From: an uncultured Megasphaera sp.
GTDB taxonomy: Bacteria > Bacillota > Negativicutes > Veillonellales > Megasphaeraceae
Length of the DNA: 36,979 nt
Assembly: GCF_900539295.1 (NCBI RefSeq)
Contig: NZ_UQBH01000026.1
Coordinates: forward strand, 1 to 36,979
Direction: 5' to 3'
In this document: piece by piece, positions 23,530 through 30,146 of the stretch
How the letters are laid out: each line of letters begins with the position of its first letter
How positions within the stretch are numbered: position 1 is the first letter of the stretch
Position numbers and translations under genes: made by a program
Notes under the pieces: model-generated
Told to the model about the DNA's origin: nothing
Databases searched by the model: none
The model's input: only the letters and a program-made list of their open reading frames with translations

Positions 23530-24223
23530 GGCTGCCTCCTACGAATTTATATCCGATGCCGTATACCGTCTGTATATAGGAAGGCTGAGCCGGATTGGGC
23601 TCTAGTTTCTTACGCAGATTGCGGATATGGGTATCGATAGTCCGTTCATATCCTTCAAAACTGTAGCCCCCTTGAATCTTATCCATGAGCTGCATGCGGC
23701 TGAATACGCGATCCGGTGAAGAGGCTAATACTTCTAAGAGGCCGAATTCTGTCGGCGTCAAAACGATGGGCTGATTGCCTCTAAGAACGGTGAACTTCTC
23801 CTTATCGATCGTAAGGTCGCGAACCATATAAGACGTCGTCTGCTGCAGGACTTCACCGCGGGTACGGCGCAGCAGGCTATAGACGCGGGCAATGATTTCC
23901 TTGACGTGAAAGGGTTTGGTGACGTAGTCATCGCCGCCGATATTGAGCCCTACTAAGCGATCGGTCTCATCATCTTTCGCCGACAGAAAAATAATGGGAA
24001 TGTCGCTGAACTGACGCGTCCGCCGGCAGACTTCAAAACCGTCCATACCGGGCATCATCAAATCGAGCAGCATGATCTGCGGCTTTTGGCTGCGCAAAAT
24101 ATTCAAGGCCTCCGTCCCGTCATGAGCGACATAGACGATAAACTGCTCCTGCTCAAAGTAGGAGCGGAGCAGGGCACAAAGCTTTTCATCGTCATCGACG
24201 ATGAGAATAGAGTTGGTACGCAA
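23516..24223 (-). CDS. OmpR-family response regulator
   Basis: A 235-residue two-component regulator. The receiver domain has the acidic pocket VDDDE, phospho-acceptor Asp54 in LLDLMMPGMDG, and Lys103 in YVTKPF. The C-terminal winged helix is of the OmpR/PhoB type, with LTPTEFGLLEVLASSPDRVFSR, then TIDTHIRNLRKKLEP and YIQTVYGIGYKF. The likely start is a TTG at 24223, with GGAGG nine bases upstream; no suitable ATG is near. It is co-transcribed with the Met-rich kinase and probably controls envelope copper genes, including the two upstream ones. A 12-bp palindrome in its promoter may be its own site. Confidence 0.93.
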   Translation of the reverse strand: MRTNSILIVDDDEKLCALLRSYFEQEQFIVYVAHDGTEALNILRSQKPQIMLLDLMMPGMDGFEVCRRTRQFSDIPIIFLSAKDDETDRLVGLNIGGDDYVTKPFHVKEIIARVYSLLRRTRGEVLQQTTSYMVRDLTIDKEKFTVLRGNQPIVLTPTEFGLLEVLASSPDRVFSRMQLMDKIQGGYSFEGYERTIDTHIRNLRKKLEPNPAQPSYIQTVYGIGYKFVGGSHEAV

Positions 24224-24254
24224 AAAGGCTCACCTCCAAAATGTCTTTCTTTAT

Positions 24255-24280
24255 ATTGTACCATATGCCTCCTATAGGAG
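24255..24280 (-). promoter_or_regulatory. Promoter and 12-bp palindrome before the response regulator gene
   Basis: An extended -10 (TGGTACAAT, ending at 24255 on the minus strand) is preceded by the perfect palindrome CTCCTATAGGAG (24269-24280) in the -35 region. Its place suggests an activator or autoregulation site. I could not find a clear second copy in front of the secreted-peptide gene. Confidence 0.45.
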
Positions 24281-24290
24281 CGACCCCATC

Positions 24291-24326
24291 AAAAAAGGGA
24301 CTGCCGCCGAAGCGGTAGTCCCTTTT
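24291..24326 (-). terminator. Terminator after the Met-rich membrane protein gene
   Basis: AAAGGGACTGCCGC (24294-24307) pairs with GCGGTAGTCCCTTT (24312-24325), one T-G pair and a TTCG tetraloop on the minus strand, followed by TTTTTT. It separates the membrane-protein operon from the two-component genes, which therefore have their own promoter. Confidence 0.9.
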
Positions 24327-24345
24327 CAATGACGATGTACAGGTC

Positions 24346-25014
24346 TTATTTATTGGAATCCATCTGATCGTGACTCATCTGGTCATGGTTCATCTGATTG
24401 TTGTTCATCTGATCGCTGCTCATCTGACCATTGCTCATCTGGTCATGATTCATCTGATCATGATTCATCTGACCGTGGTTCATCTGGCTGTGATCCATAG
24501 GCATATTCATATCCATCTGCATATTGTCATGCATCTGCATTTCCTGCTGTGTCGGAACGTAGCCGGCAAGCTTCGGATCTGCCATCCCAAAGACCATCGC
24601 CAAGTGGGTGAACAGGACGAAGAGGATCATGAGAACGATATGATTCTTAATCTTAGACGTAGAATCCTGGTTCTTAAAGATAATCCCCAATTCCTGCAAG
24701 AGAATCAAAACGGCCGGAATGACGCCGAGGACGTAAGCCCAAATCGAAACCATGTCGATGGGGCCGCGCCACTGAATGGTCGGAACGTAAGACGTGACGA
24801 TATATACCGTCGCAATGATGAAGAATACCCCTAAAATGATGCCGCAGACGTGGCTCAGGCTGTCCCATTTTTCACTGCGGTGATCCTTGTAGAGCAAGGA
24901 AAAAGCACCGGATGCCAAAATCGTTTCAGCCAATACCATCGGTACCAGCATGAAGAGAATCAAAAACCAAGGTGAATGGAGCGATAAGAGCTCCATATAA
25001 TGAGTCATTACCAT
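24346..25014 (-). CDS. Four-helix membrane protein with Met/His-rich pentapeptide-repeat tail
   Basis: A 222-residue protein with four membrane helices (about 16-40, 53-76, 86-112, 124-144) that I cannot name with confidence; the core resembles small uncharacterised Firmicute membrane proteins starting M-T-H-Y-M-E-L-L (possibly DUF6803). Lys/Arg-rich loops after helices 1 and 3 predict both termini outside, placing the tail in the periplasm. Residues 159-222 are packed with Met: MQMHDNMQMDMNMPM and then about ten M-x-x-x-Q pentapeptides such as MNHDQ and MSHDQ. Met/His clusters bind Cu(I) or Ag(I), so copper capture or transfer is likely. It follows the small secreted peptide gene by 31 bp and ends at a terminator. 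AAGGGGGAAG precedes the ATG. Confidence 0.8.
   Translation of the reverse strand: MVMTHYMELLSLHSPWFLILFMLVPMVLAETILASGAFSLLYKDHRSEKWDSLSHVCGIILGVFFIIATVYIVTSYVPTIQWRGPIDMVSIWAYVLGVIPAVLILLQELGIIFKNQDSTSKIKNHIVLMILFVLFTHLAMVFGMADPKLAGYVPTQQEMQMHDNMQMDMNMPMDHSQMNHGQMNHDQMNHDQMSNGQMSSDQMNNNQMNHDQMSHDQMDSNK
24361..24495 (-). repeat. 15-bp tandem repeats encoding the Met-rich tail
   Basis: Nine consecutive 15-bp units, each beginning CATCTG on the plus strand, encode the M-x-x-x-Q pentapeptides at the end of the membrane protein. The unit length is a multiple of three, so gain or loss of units would keep the frame and change only the number of metal-binding repeats. Confidence 0.9.
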
Positions 25015-25045
25015 AATATTAACTTCCCCCTTTTAAAACAAACGA

Positions 25046-25261
25046 TTATCTCTGATAACCATGATGACCCATGTACGGGCCATGGCAATAGCCGTCGTTG
25101 TAGCCGTCGCCATTGTCACTGTAGTAACCATTGCCGTGACAGTAATAACCATTGTTGTAATAAGAAGAATCATTCTGGTCGGAATATGAATTGGCTGCAA
25201 AAGCAGAAAAACCTGCCATAACAGAAAGAGCCGCTACGATGAGCAATACCTTTTTCTTCAT
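25046..25261 (-). CDS. Small secreted Tyr/Gly/His/Cys-rich peptide
   Basis: A 71-residue protein with a clear Sec signal peptide (residues 1-22, ending SAFA). The mature part of about 49 residues contains 11 Tyr, 9 Gly, 4 His and 2 Cys. The motif Y-C-H-G occurs twice (GYYCHGNGYY and DGYCHGPYMGHHGY), followed by a Gly-His-His-Gly. I know no named family for it. Cys/His spacing and its place upstream of the Met-rich membrane protein suggest a periplasmic metal-binding peptide, probably for copper. AAGGAGG lies eight bases before the ATG and an extended -10 promoter precedes it at 25305-25313. Confidence 0.8.
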   Translation of the reverse strand: MKKKVLLIVAALSVMAGFSAFAANSYSDQNDSSYYNNGYYCHGNGYYSDNGDGYNDGYCHGPYMGHHGYQR

Positions 25262-25304
25262 TACTATAACCTCCTTAAAAAATCACATTTCAATCTATGG
25301 TTAG

Positions 25305-25313
25305 AGTATACCA
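25305..25313 (-). promoter_or_regulatory. Extended -10 promoter of the secreted-peptide operon
   Basis: TGGTATACT on the minus strand, 44 bp before the ATG. The -35 is poor, which fits a promoter needing an activator such as the nearby response regulator (inference). Confidence 0.45.
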
Positions 25314-25364
25314 AAATGGTGCGAAAAAGATGTGGAGGAAATGTCAAGAAAATATAAAGATTTA

Positions 25365-26210
25365 CTATTTTAAGATGATATTGTCGATGAGGCGGGTCTT
25401 GCCGATGCGGACGGCAATGGCCAAGAGGCTTTCACCGTTTACAGTCTGAATCGGTTCGAGGTCGGGGAAGGAAAAGAGGTCGACATAATCGATGGAGGCC
25501 ATCGGTTCGCCTTCAATTTCAGCCGTGACGATTTTCTTCAGGGTTTCTACATCTTTTTCACCGCCGTCATAGGCTTCTTTCGCTTTTCTCAGGCTGCGGG
25601 AAAGGACCAAAGCCGCTTCTTTTTCAGATTCGGACATATAGGCATTGCGCGAACTCCGGGCCAAACCGCTGTCTTCACGGACGATGGGAACCATGTTGAT
25701 ATGGACGGGCAAGTTGAGGTCACTGACGAAACGGCGGACGACGACGACCTGCTGGGCATCTTTTTGGCCAAAGAAAGCTTCGTCTGCACCGGTAATATTG
25801 ATCAGCTTGGTGACGACCGTAGCTACGCCGCGGAAATGGATGGGCCGCTGGGCACCGCAGAGCTTATGGGTAATATCACCGTCGACATTGACATAGGTGC
25901 AGTATCCCTTTGGGTACATTTCCGACGGTTCCGGATGGAAGACGGCATCGACGCCGACGCTTTCAAGTTTCCGGCAGTCTTCTTCAAAGCGGCGCGGATA
26001 GGCATCGTAGTCTTCGTTGGGGCCGAACTGGGTCGGATTGACGAAGACCGAAGCGATGACGACGTCACAGGCGGCCTTCGCCGTCCGCATCAGGGTCAGA
26101 TGGCCTTCGTGAAGGGCACCCATGGTCGGGACCAGGCCGATGACCTTGCCGGCTTTTTTTTGTTCACGGGAAAATACCTGCATTTCTTTGACAGTACGGA
26201 AAATTTTCAT
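25365..26210 (-). CDS. panC: Pantothenate synthetase (pantoate--beta-alanine ligase)
   Basis: PanC joins pantoate and beta-alanine using ATP to make pantothenate, the precursor of coenzyme A. The 281-residue protein is full length. It has the adenylate-forming signature PTMGALHEGHLTLM (with the HxGH motif), NPTQFGPNEDYDAYPR, FGQKDAQQ and the flexible ARSSRNAYMS loop. AAGGAGTCTGTTATC precedes the ATG. It lies 27 bp after a BASS-family transporter gene, and the two share an upstream attenuator leader. No panB or panD is in the window, consistent with import of a precursor by the transporter. Confidence 0.96.
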   Translation of the reverse strand: MKIFRTVKEMQVFSREQKKAGKVIGLVPTMGALHEGHLTLMRTAKAACDVVIASVFVNPTQFGPNEDYDAYPRRFEEDCRKLESVGVDAVFHPEPSEMYPKGYCTYVNVDGDITHKLCGAQRPIHFRGVATVVTKLINITGADEAFFGQKDAQQVVVVRRFVSDLNLPVHINMVPIVREDSGLARSSRNAYMSESEKEAALVLSRSLRKAKEAYDGGEKDVETLKKIVTAEIEGEPMASIDYVDLFSFPDLEPIQTVNGESLLAIAVRIGKTRLIDNIILK

Positions 26211-26237
26211 GATAACAGACTCCTTTATACATTGAAA

Positions 26238-27200
26238 TTATGCCACATGGGCCGTAGATTCTTTAACTCGTACTTCTTCGCCTTTTTCATCGCGGCGGGA
26301 GAAGTAGTTGGCAATGATAGAACCGGAAATATTGTGCCAGACACTGAAAATAGCTCCGGGAATAGCGGCTGCCGGGTTGAAGTACAGGACAGCCAAAGAC
26401 GCTGCCATCCCTGAATTCTGCATGCCCACTTCGATGGCAACCGTCCGGGATTTACGCGAATCGAGTCGGAACAGTTTGGCCATGATATAGCCCAGAGCCA
26501 ATCCGAAGGCATTGTGCAGGATGACAATGGCTGCCATGAGCAGTCCGACATCGAAGAGGCGAGATGCACTGAGGGATACGACACAGCCTACGAGGATGAC
26601 AATCGTGATTACGGAGACGACGGGCATGGCCGGCAGTACCTTTTCAACGCCTCTGGCGAAGAAATGATGAACCCCTAAGCCCAGCAGCACCGGGACCAGG
26701 ACCATTTCAGCAATGGAAATCATCATCGACAAGAAAGAAACATGAATCCAGGCGCCTGCCAAAAGCCAGGTCAGGGCCGGCGTAACGATCGGCGCCAATA
26801 AAGTCGTCGCCATAGTCATCGACACCGACAGGGCGACGTCGCCCTTAGCTAAATAGGAAATGACGTTCGATGCCGTACCGCCCGGGCAGGTGCCGACCAA
26901 GATGACGCCGATAGCCAGTTCCGGCGGCAGGCCAAACAGACTGACCAGTCCCCAGGCTACACCGGGCATGATGAGGAACTGGGCAAAGACACCGATGAGT
27001 ACTTCCCACGGCCGTTTAAACACGGTTTTAAAGTCGTCTACGGTCAAGGTCATGCCCATGCCGAACATGACAATCCCCAGGAGCCAGCCGACATAGGGAG
27101 CCGCCCACTGCAGGGTCCACGGCCACAGGGCGCCGATGACACCGATGAGGACGACCAAAACCGCCATATTGCTGACCAGAAAATCACAACACTTTTTCAA
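26238..27200 (-). CDS. BASS family sodium symporter, PanS-like
   Basis: A 320-residue inner-membrane protein with about ten helices, of the bile acid:sodium symporter family. Typical segments are LVGTCPGGTASNVISYLAKGD, then VALSVSMTMATTLLAPIVTPALTW, and later the crossover region with AIEVGMQNSGMAASLAVLYF. The first stretch forms the substrate and sodium site in this fold. In Salmonella the BASS protein PanS takes up ketopantoate. Because this gene is directly upstream of panC in one transcript, a pantoate or ketopantoate importer is the best guess. A structured leader with an intrinsic terminator precedes it by about 45 bp. AGGAGG lies upstream; the ORF begins with a TTG at 27200 (AGGAGGTATAGAT upstream). 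Confidence 0.85.
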   Translation of the reverse strand: MKKCCDFLVSNMAVLVVLIGVIGALWPWTLQWAAPYVGWLLGIVMFGMGMTLTVDDFKTVFKRPWEVLIGVFAQFLIMPGVAWGLVSLFGLPPELAIGVILVGTCPGGTASNVISYLAKGDVALSVSMTMATTLLAPIVTPALTWLLAGAWIHVSFLSMMISIAEMVLVPVLLGLGVHHFFARGVEKVLPAMPVVSVITIVILVGCVVSLSASRLFDVGLLMAAIVILHNAFGLALGYIMAKLFRLDSRKSRTVAIEVGMQNSGMAASLAVLYFNPAAAIPGAIFSVWHNISGSIIANYFSRRDEKGEEVRVKESTAHVA

Positions 27201-27242
27201 TCAATCTATACCTCCTGTCTTAGTTTCGGGGCAAAAGGACAT

Positions 27243-27276
27243 AAAAAAATACCTTTCAGCTCGGACTGAAAGGTAT
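27243..27276 (-). terminator. Attenuator terminator in the panS-panC leader
   Basis: A perfect 11-bp stem, ATACCTTTCAG (27249-27259) with CTGAAAGGTAT (27266-27276), six-base loop, followed on the minus strand by seven T residues. No gene ends before it on this strand, so it must act on the transporter's own leader RNA. Confidence 0.88.
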
Positions 27277-27390
27277 GGATATCTGCAAACGTCACTTGGC
27301 ATAGGACAGACCGTAAAACAATACACCGCCCTTGCCGTACCATGATGAGCAATCCTTCCTGTCTCGGTCTGAATCAGATCCAAGCAGATA
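27277..27390 (-). ncRNA. Structured leader RNA, candidate riboswitch of unassigned class
   Basis: Upstream of the attenuator the minus-strand RNA can form an outer stem CTTGG/CCAAG (27380-27384 with 27295-27299) around a perfect 7-bp stem CAGACCG/CGGTCTG (27365-27371 with 27307-27313), with a further TTGC/GCAA pairing inside. Together with the terminator this looks like a ligand-sensing or otherwise regulated leader for the transporter-panC operon. I do not recognise a standard TPP, FMN, cobalamin, lysine, SAM or T-box signature. The known pan motif RNA is a candidate to test. Confidence 0.5.
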
Positions 27391-27536
27391 ATGAATCGAT
27401 AGTAGACATAATAAAAGTATAACTCACATTGCGTGATGCTATCTTTTGCCTCGGCCGTATCATACCATATTTATAGGGCTTATGCAATGGCCCTGTCAAA
27501 AGACGGTCAAGGCTCTGAATAATCTATAAAATTCAC

Positions 27537-27565
27537 TTGTCTTTCTCATCGTTTTATCCTATAAT
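27537..27565 (+). promoter_or_regulatory. Promoter of the sodium:solute symporter gene
   Basis: TTGTCT (27537-27542), 17-bp spacer, TATAAT (27560-27565). A leader of about 75 bases follows to the ATG. The 445-bp divergent region (27201-27645) holds this promoter and the panS leader; I see nothing else in it. Confidence 0.72.
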
Positions 27566-27645
27566 ATTAACAATTATTGTCACACGTTGTTCCCTTGTAA
27601 GGAACTAGTGTTGCAAAATATCTGTAAAAAGGAGCCAAAAGGAAA

Positions 27646-29052
27646 ATGTCGATTCAATTGTGTATTGTCATCTTATACATCATCTTATTATTTGCCATTT
27701 CCATGTATGTCAAACATCGGGCCAGTCAGAATCCGACGGAATACCTCTTTGCCGGCCGCAAATTTTCGACCGGCTTGGTCGCCGTCAGTATCACCGGCAT
27801 GGCCGTCGGCGCCGCATCGACGGTCGGCGTCGCCGAAAGCGCCGTAAAAATCGGCTTAGCCGCCGGCTGGTACAATGCCGCCTGGGCCATCGGGGCCATC
27901 GTCATGGGCTTCGTCGCTGCCGGCAAGTACCGTTCCCTGAACTGTACGACCATTCCCGAACTCTTTGAACGGAGCTACGATAAAAAAGCCCGCATCATCA
28001 GCGTCATCGGCCTGTCGCTCATCATGCTCTGCATTACGTCCCTACAGTACGTTGCCGGCGGTTCCATCCTGCACGCCCTCATGCCGGATATTTTCTCCAT
28101 GCAGGGCGGCATGATTACCAGTGCCATCGTCTTTGTCGGCATTACGGCTATCGGCGGCCTGTGGTCGTCGGGCCTTTCCAACATCTTAAGCGTCACCGTC
28201 ATTTACTTGGGCATCATCTATTCTCTCATCCGCATCCTCCTCCGCGACGGCGGCATCAGCGGCATCAATGCAGCTCTTCCGGCAGCGGACTTCAACTGGT
28301 TTTCTCCCATGGGCGGCCTGTCCTTTGCCGTCCTCATGGGATGGATCATCGTCATGACGACCCAGGCCATCACCGCTCAGGGGCCGGTACAGATTGCCTG
28401 CGGCGCAAAAAGCGCTAAGGAAGCCCGTAAAGGCTTCATCCTCGGCGGCCTGCTCATCTTCCCCATCGGCTTCTTGTCGGCCATCTTAGGCCTGGCTGCC
28501 AAGGCACAGTTCCCGGACATCAACCCGACCTTGGCCCTGCCGCAGATCATCATGAGCCTCGATTCCTTTTCTTCCGGTATGACCTTAGCGGCCCTCTGGG
28601 CCGCCGACGTGTCGACAGCCTGCACCATTCTCCTCGGAGCGGGAACGCTCATCTCACAGGACGTATTTAAACGTTTTATCAAGCCTAATATGTCAGACAT
28701 GACCTACGTCAAAGCCAACCGCCTGATCATCGTCATCATCGGCGCCGTCACCTTATTGATGGCCTTCTTTGCCGTCGGCATCGTAAAGGTCATGCTCATC
28801 GGCCTGAGCCTTACGACGGCCTTTACGCTGGTCTTCTTGTGCACCCTCTTTGCGCCGTCTCTGTGCCGCAAAAACACGGCCTTTTGGACGACCCTGGCCG
28901 GCATTGCAGGCCTCATTCTCTGGCAGTTATGCCCGGCCGTCCGCATACTGCCCCACGTCATCTACTTCGAATGGATCATCTGCATCATCACCTTGCTGAT
29001 TGTCCGCCTCGTCGACAAAACACCGATCAACATGCCCGAATTAAAAGCCTAG
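27646..29052 (+). CDS. Sodium:solute symporter (SSS/SSF family)
   Basis: A 468-residue inner-membrane protein with about 12-13 helices. Family features include the N-terminal N-P-T-E-Y-L-F-A-G-R segment, GMAVGAASTVGVAESA in the first core helix and WAADVSTACTILLGAGTLISQDVFKRF, the sodium-site helix and following loop. It couples solute uptake to sodium. The substrate is not decided by sequence. SSS members include the pantothenate carrier PanF and proline carriers; the divergent position next to the panC operon makes pantothenate a possibility but no more. AAAGGAAA directly precedes the ATG, with AAGGAG slightly further up. It ends with a strong terminator. Confidence 0.87.
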   Translation: MSIQLCIVILYIILLFAISMYVKHRASQNPTEYLFAGRKFSTGLVAVSITGMAVGAASTVGVAESAVKIGLAAGWYNAAWAIGAIVMGFVAAGKYRSLNCTTIPELFERSYDKKARIISVIGLSLIMLCITSLQYVAGGSILHALMPDIFSMQGGMITSAIVFVGITAIGGLWSSGLSNILSVTVIYLGIIYSLIRILLRDGGISGINAALPAADFNWFSPMGGLSFAVLMGWIIVMTTQAITAQGPVQIACGAKSAKEARKGFILGGLLIFPIGFLSAILGLAAKAQFPDINPTLALPQIIMSLDSFSSGMTLAALWAADVSTACTILLGAGTLISQDVFKRFIKPNMSDMTYVKANRLIIVIIGAVTLLMAFFAVGIVKVMLIGLSLTTAFTLVFLCTLFAPSLCRKNTAFWTTLAGIAGLILWQLCPAVRILPHVIYFEWIICIITLLIVRLVDKTPINMPELKA

Positions 29053-29094
29053 TATGAACCCCGGTTAAAAACCGAGACAAGCCCGGCATCAACC

Positions 29095-29137
29095 AAAAAG
29101 AGAGAGTGTCATCCTTCCGATGACACTCTCTCTTTTT
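29095..29137 (+). terminator. Strong terminator after the symporter gene
   Basis: A perfect 19-bp stem: the arm at 29095-29113 (core GAGTGTCATC) pairs with 29119-29137, five-base loop CTTCC. The arm's own T residues give the U tract. It is symmetric, so it can stop transcripts from both sides, including the convergent HxlR gene. Confidence 0.92.
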
Positions 29138-29195
29138 CTCTTCTGTAACTATTCTGCAAGGGCCTGCACGGATTATAAGGACACATAGTTCCCCC

Positions 29196-29582
29196 TCAGT
29201 CGGCCCGCTGATTGTAATCGCATTTTTGGCACTGGCTCAGCGCATGTTCATTATCATCCCGGTGGTATGCTCCGGACCATTTACAGATACTTTGCAGCAG
29301 GGGAACGGAAGATATGCCCTTAGCCGTCAGTCCGTATTCAACCCGCGGAGGAATTTCATCAAACTGCCGGCGCTCAATCATGTCATCGTTCATCAGTTCT
29401 TTCAGCGTTGCCGCTAAGACGGCATCAGTGATATTGGACATCTCTTTTCGTATCGAACTGTAGCGCAGCCTTCCTTTTTGGGCCAGCACACAGATGACCC
29501 TCGACTTCCATTTCCCGCCGAAAACAGACAGTCCGTATTCCAAAGGACATCGTATATCTTTTTCTAACTTCGGTTTGTACAA
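29196..29582 (-). CDS. HxlR family transcriptional regulator
   Basis: A 128-residue winged-helix regulator of the HxlR type. The typical start C-P-L-E-Y-G-L-S-V-F-G-G-K-W-K contains the conserved Cys12 that often senses electrophiles, followed by LRYSSIRKEMSNITDAVLAATLKELMNDDMIER (recognition region) and PPRVEYGLTAKG. The C terminus adds C-Q-K-C, so a further thiol or metal site is possible. It is divergent from a small monooxygenase-like gene, and a perfect 9-bp inverted repeat lies between them. Such regulators commonly act on the gene beside them. Confidence 0.92.
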   Translation of the reverse strand: MYKPKLEKDIRCPLEYGLSVFGGKWKSRVICVLAQKGRLRYSSIRKEMSNITDAVLAATLKELMNDDMIERRQFDEIPPRVEYGLTAKGISSVPLLQSICKWSGAYHRDDNEHALSQCQKCDYNQRAD

Positions 29583-29636
29583 CGTTCACGCCACCTCTCT
29601 CTCATTTTCATTATAGCAGTTCCTTTTTTACCTTCA

Positions 29637-29662
29637 AGTTACTATGAAAATGAATAGTAACT
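29637..29662. promoter_or_regulatory. Inverted-repeat operator, probable HxlR site
   Basis: AGTTACTAT (29637-29645) and ATAGTAACT (29654-29662) form a perfect 9-bp inverted repeat with an 8-bp spacer, in the divergent region between the HxlR gene and its neighbour. TATAAT at 29704-29709 on the plus strand is the likely -10 of the neighbour, with a weak TTCTCA 17 bp upstream. Confidence 0.7.
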
Positions 29663-29749
29663 CATAAATTTGCTTATATCTTCTCATAGCCAAGTGTGAA
29701 GACTATAATGAAAAAGAGCTCACAGAAAACCGAAAGGGAGGAATAAACT

Positions 29750-30040
29750 ATGAACGTAAAAGCTTATTTGGAAATTACCATGAAAATTGATGCAGCCAAT
29801 CGCCCGGCAGCCGCTAAGGTATATACCGATTATCGCCAGCCCTTCCTGAGCACCATCGAAGGGGCCTTGACGAAAGACCTGCTCATCCGCGATGAAGACG
29901 TACAGGTACTCCACGGCTTTGACAGTACCGAACACGCACAGGCCTATCTTACAAGCGACCTCTTTAAAAACGACGTCTTCGTCGGACTTCAGCCTCTATG
30001 GACAGAAGACCCGGAAGTAAAAATCTATACGCTGGCATAA
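29750..30040 (+). CDS. Small dimeric alpha-beta-barrel (antibiotic biosynthesis monooxygenase-like) protein
   Basis: A 96-residue protein whose pattern of strand (VKAYLEITMKI), helix, strand (DLLIRDEDVQVLHGF), helix (TEHAQAYLTSDLFKNDVF) and strand (KIYTLA) fits the ABM/ferredoxin-like dimeric barrel group. Such proteins include quinol or heme monooxygenases and stress-related enzymes. No catalytic residue set can be read reliably. It is controlled by the divergent HxlR gene through the inverted repeat before it, which suggests an electrophile or redox stress role. GGGAGG lies upstream of the ATG. Confidence 0.7.
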   Translation: MNVKAYLEITMKIDAANRPAAAKVYTDYRQPFLSTIEGALTKDLLIRDEDVQVLHGFDSTEHAQAYLTSDLFKNDVFVGLQPLWTEDPEVKIYTLA

Positions 30041-30078
30041 TTTGGCCGAGATGGCAAGAAAAATCTGTCATTCAATAG

Positions 30079-30111
30079 AAAAGGAGCAGCCCCTGGAGGC
30101 TGCTCCTTTTT
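30079..30111. terminator. Bidirectional terminator between the ABM gene and the binding-protein gene
   Basis: A 13-bp perfect stem, AAAAGGAGCAGCC (30079-30091) with GGCTGCTCCTTTT (30098-30110), six-base loop, with T residues on both sides. It can end both convergent transcripts. Confidence 0.92.
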
Positions 30112-30146
30112 GTATTCCTGAGATTCCAGAAATTCCTCAGCTTACA

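Noticed and set aside
23906..23918. A second parS-like match containing ACGTGAAA in the response regulator gene.
   Set aside because: Only one half of the palindrome matches; the left half differs, so it is not a credible ParB site.
24361..24495. Tandem 15-bp repeats as a possible CRISPR array.
   Set aside because: The units are contiguous with no spacers, are in frame, and encode pentapeptides of a membrane protein tail.
25311..25347. TTGACA on the minus strand (25342-25347) as the -35 of the secreted-peptide promoter.
   Set aside because: The distance to the TATACT box is about 31 bp, too long for a working pair; it might belong to another start not seen.
27301..27345. A T-box reading of the panS leader, because AAGGGCGG and TGGTACGG occur there.
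   Set aside because: The strictly conserved T-box antiterminator bulge sequence is not present and the downstream gene is not an amino-acid or tRNA synthetase gene.
27277..27390. TPP or other common riboswitch for the panS leader.
   Set aside because: I could not find the hallmark conserved segments of TPP, FMN, SAM, cobalamin, lysine or glycine classes, so the class is left open.
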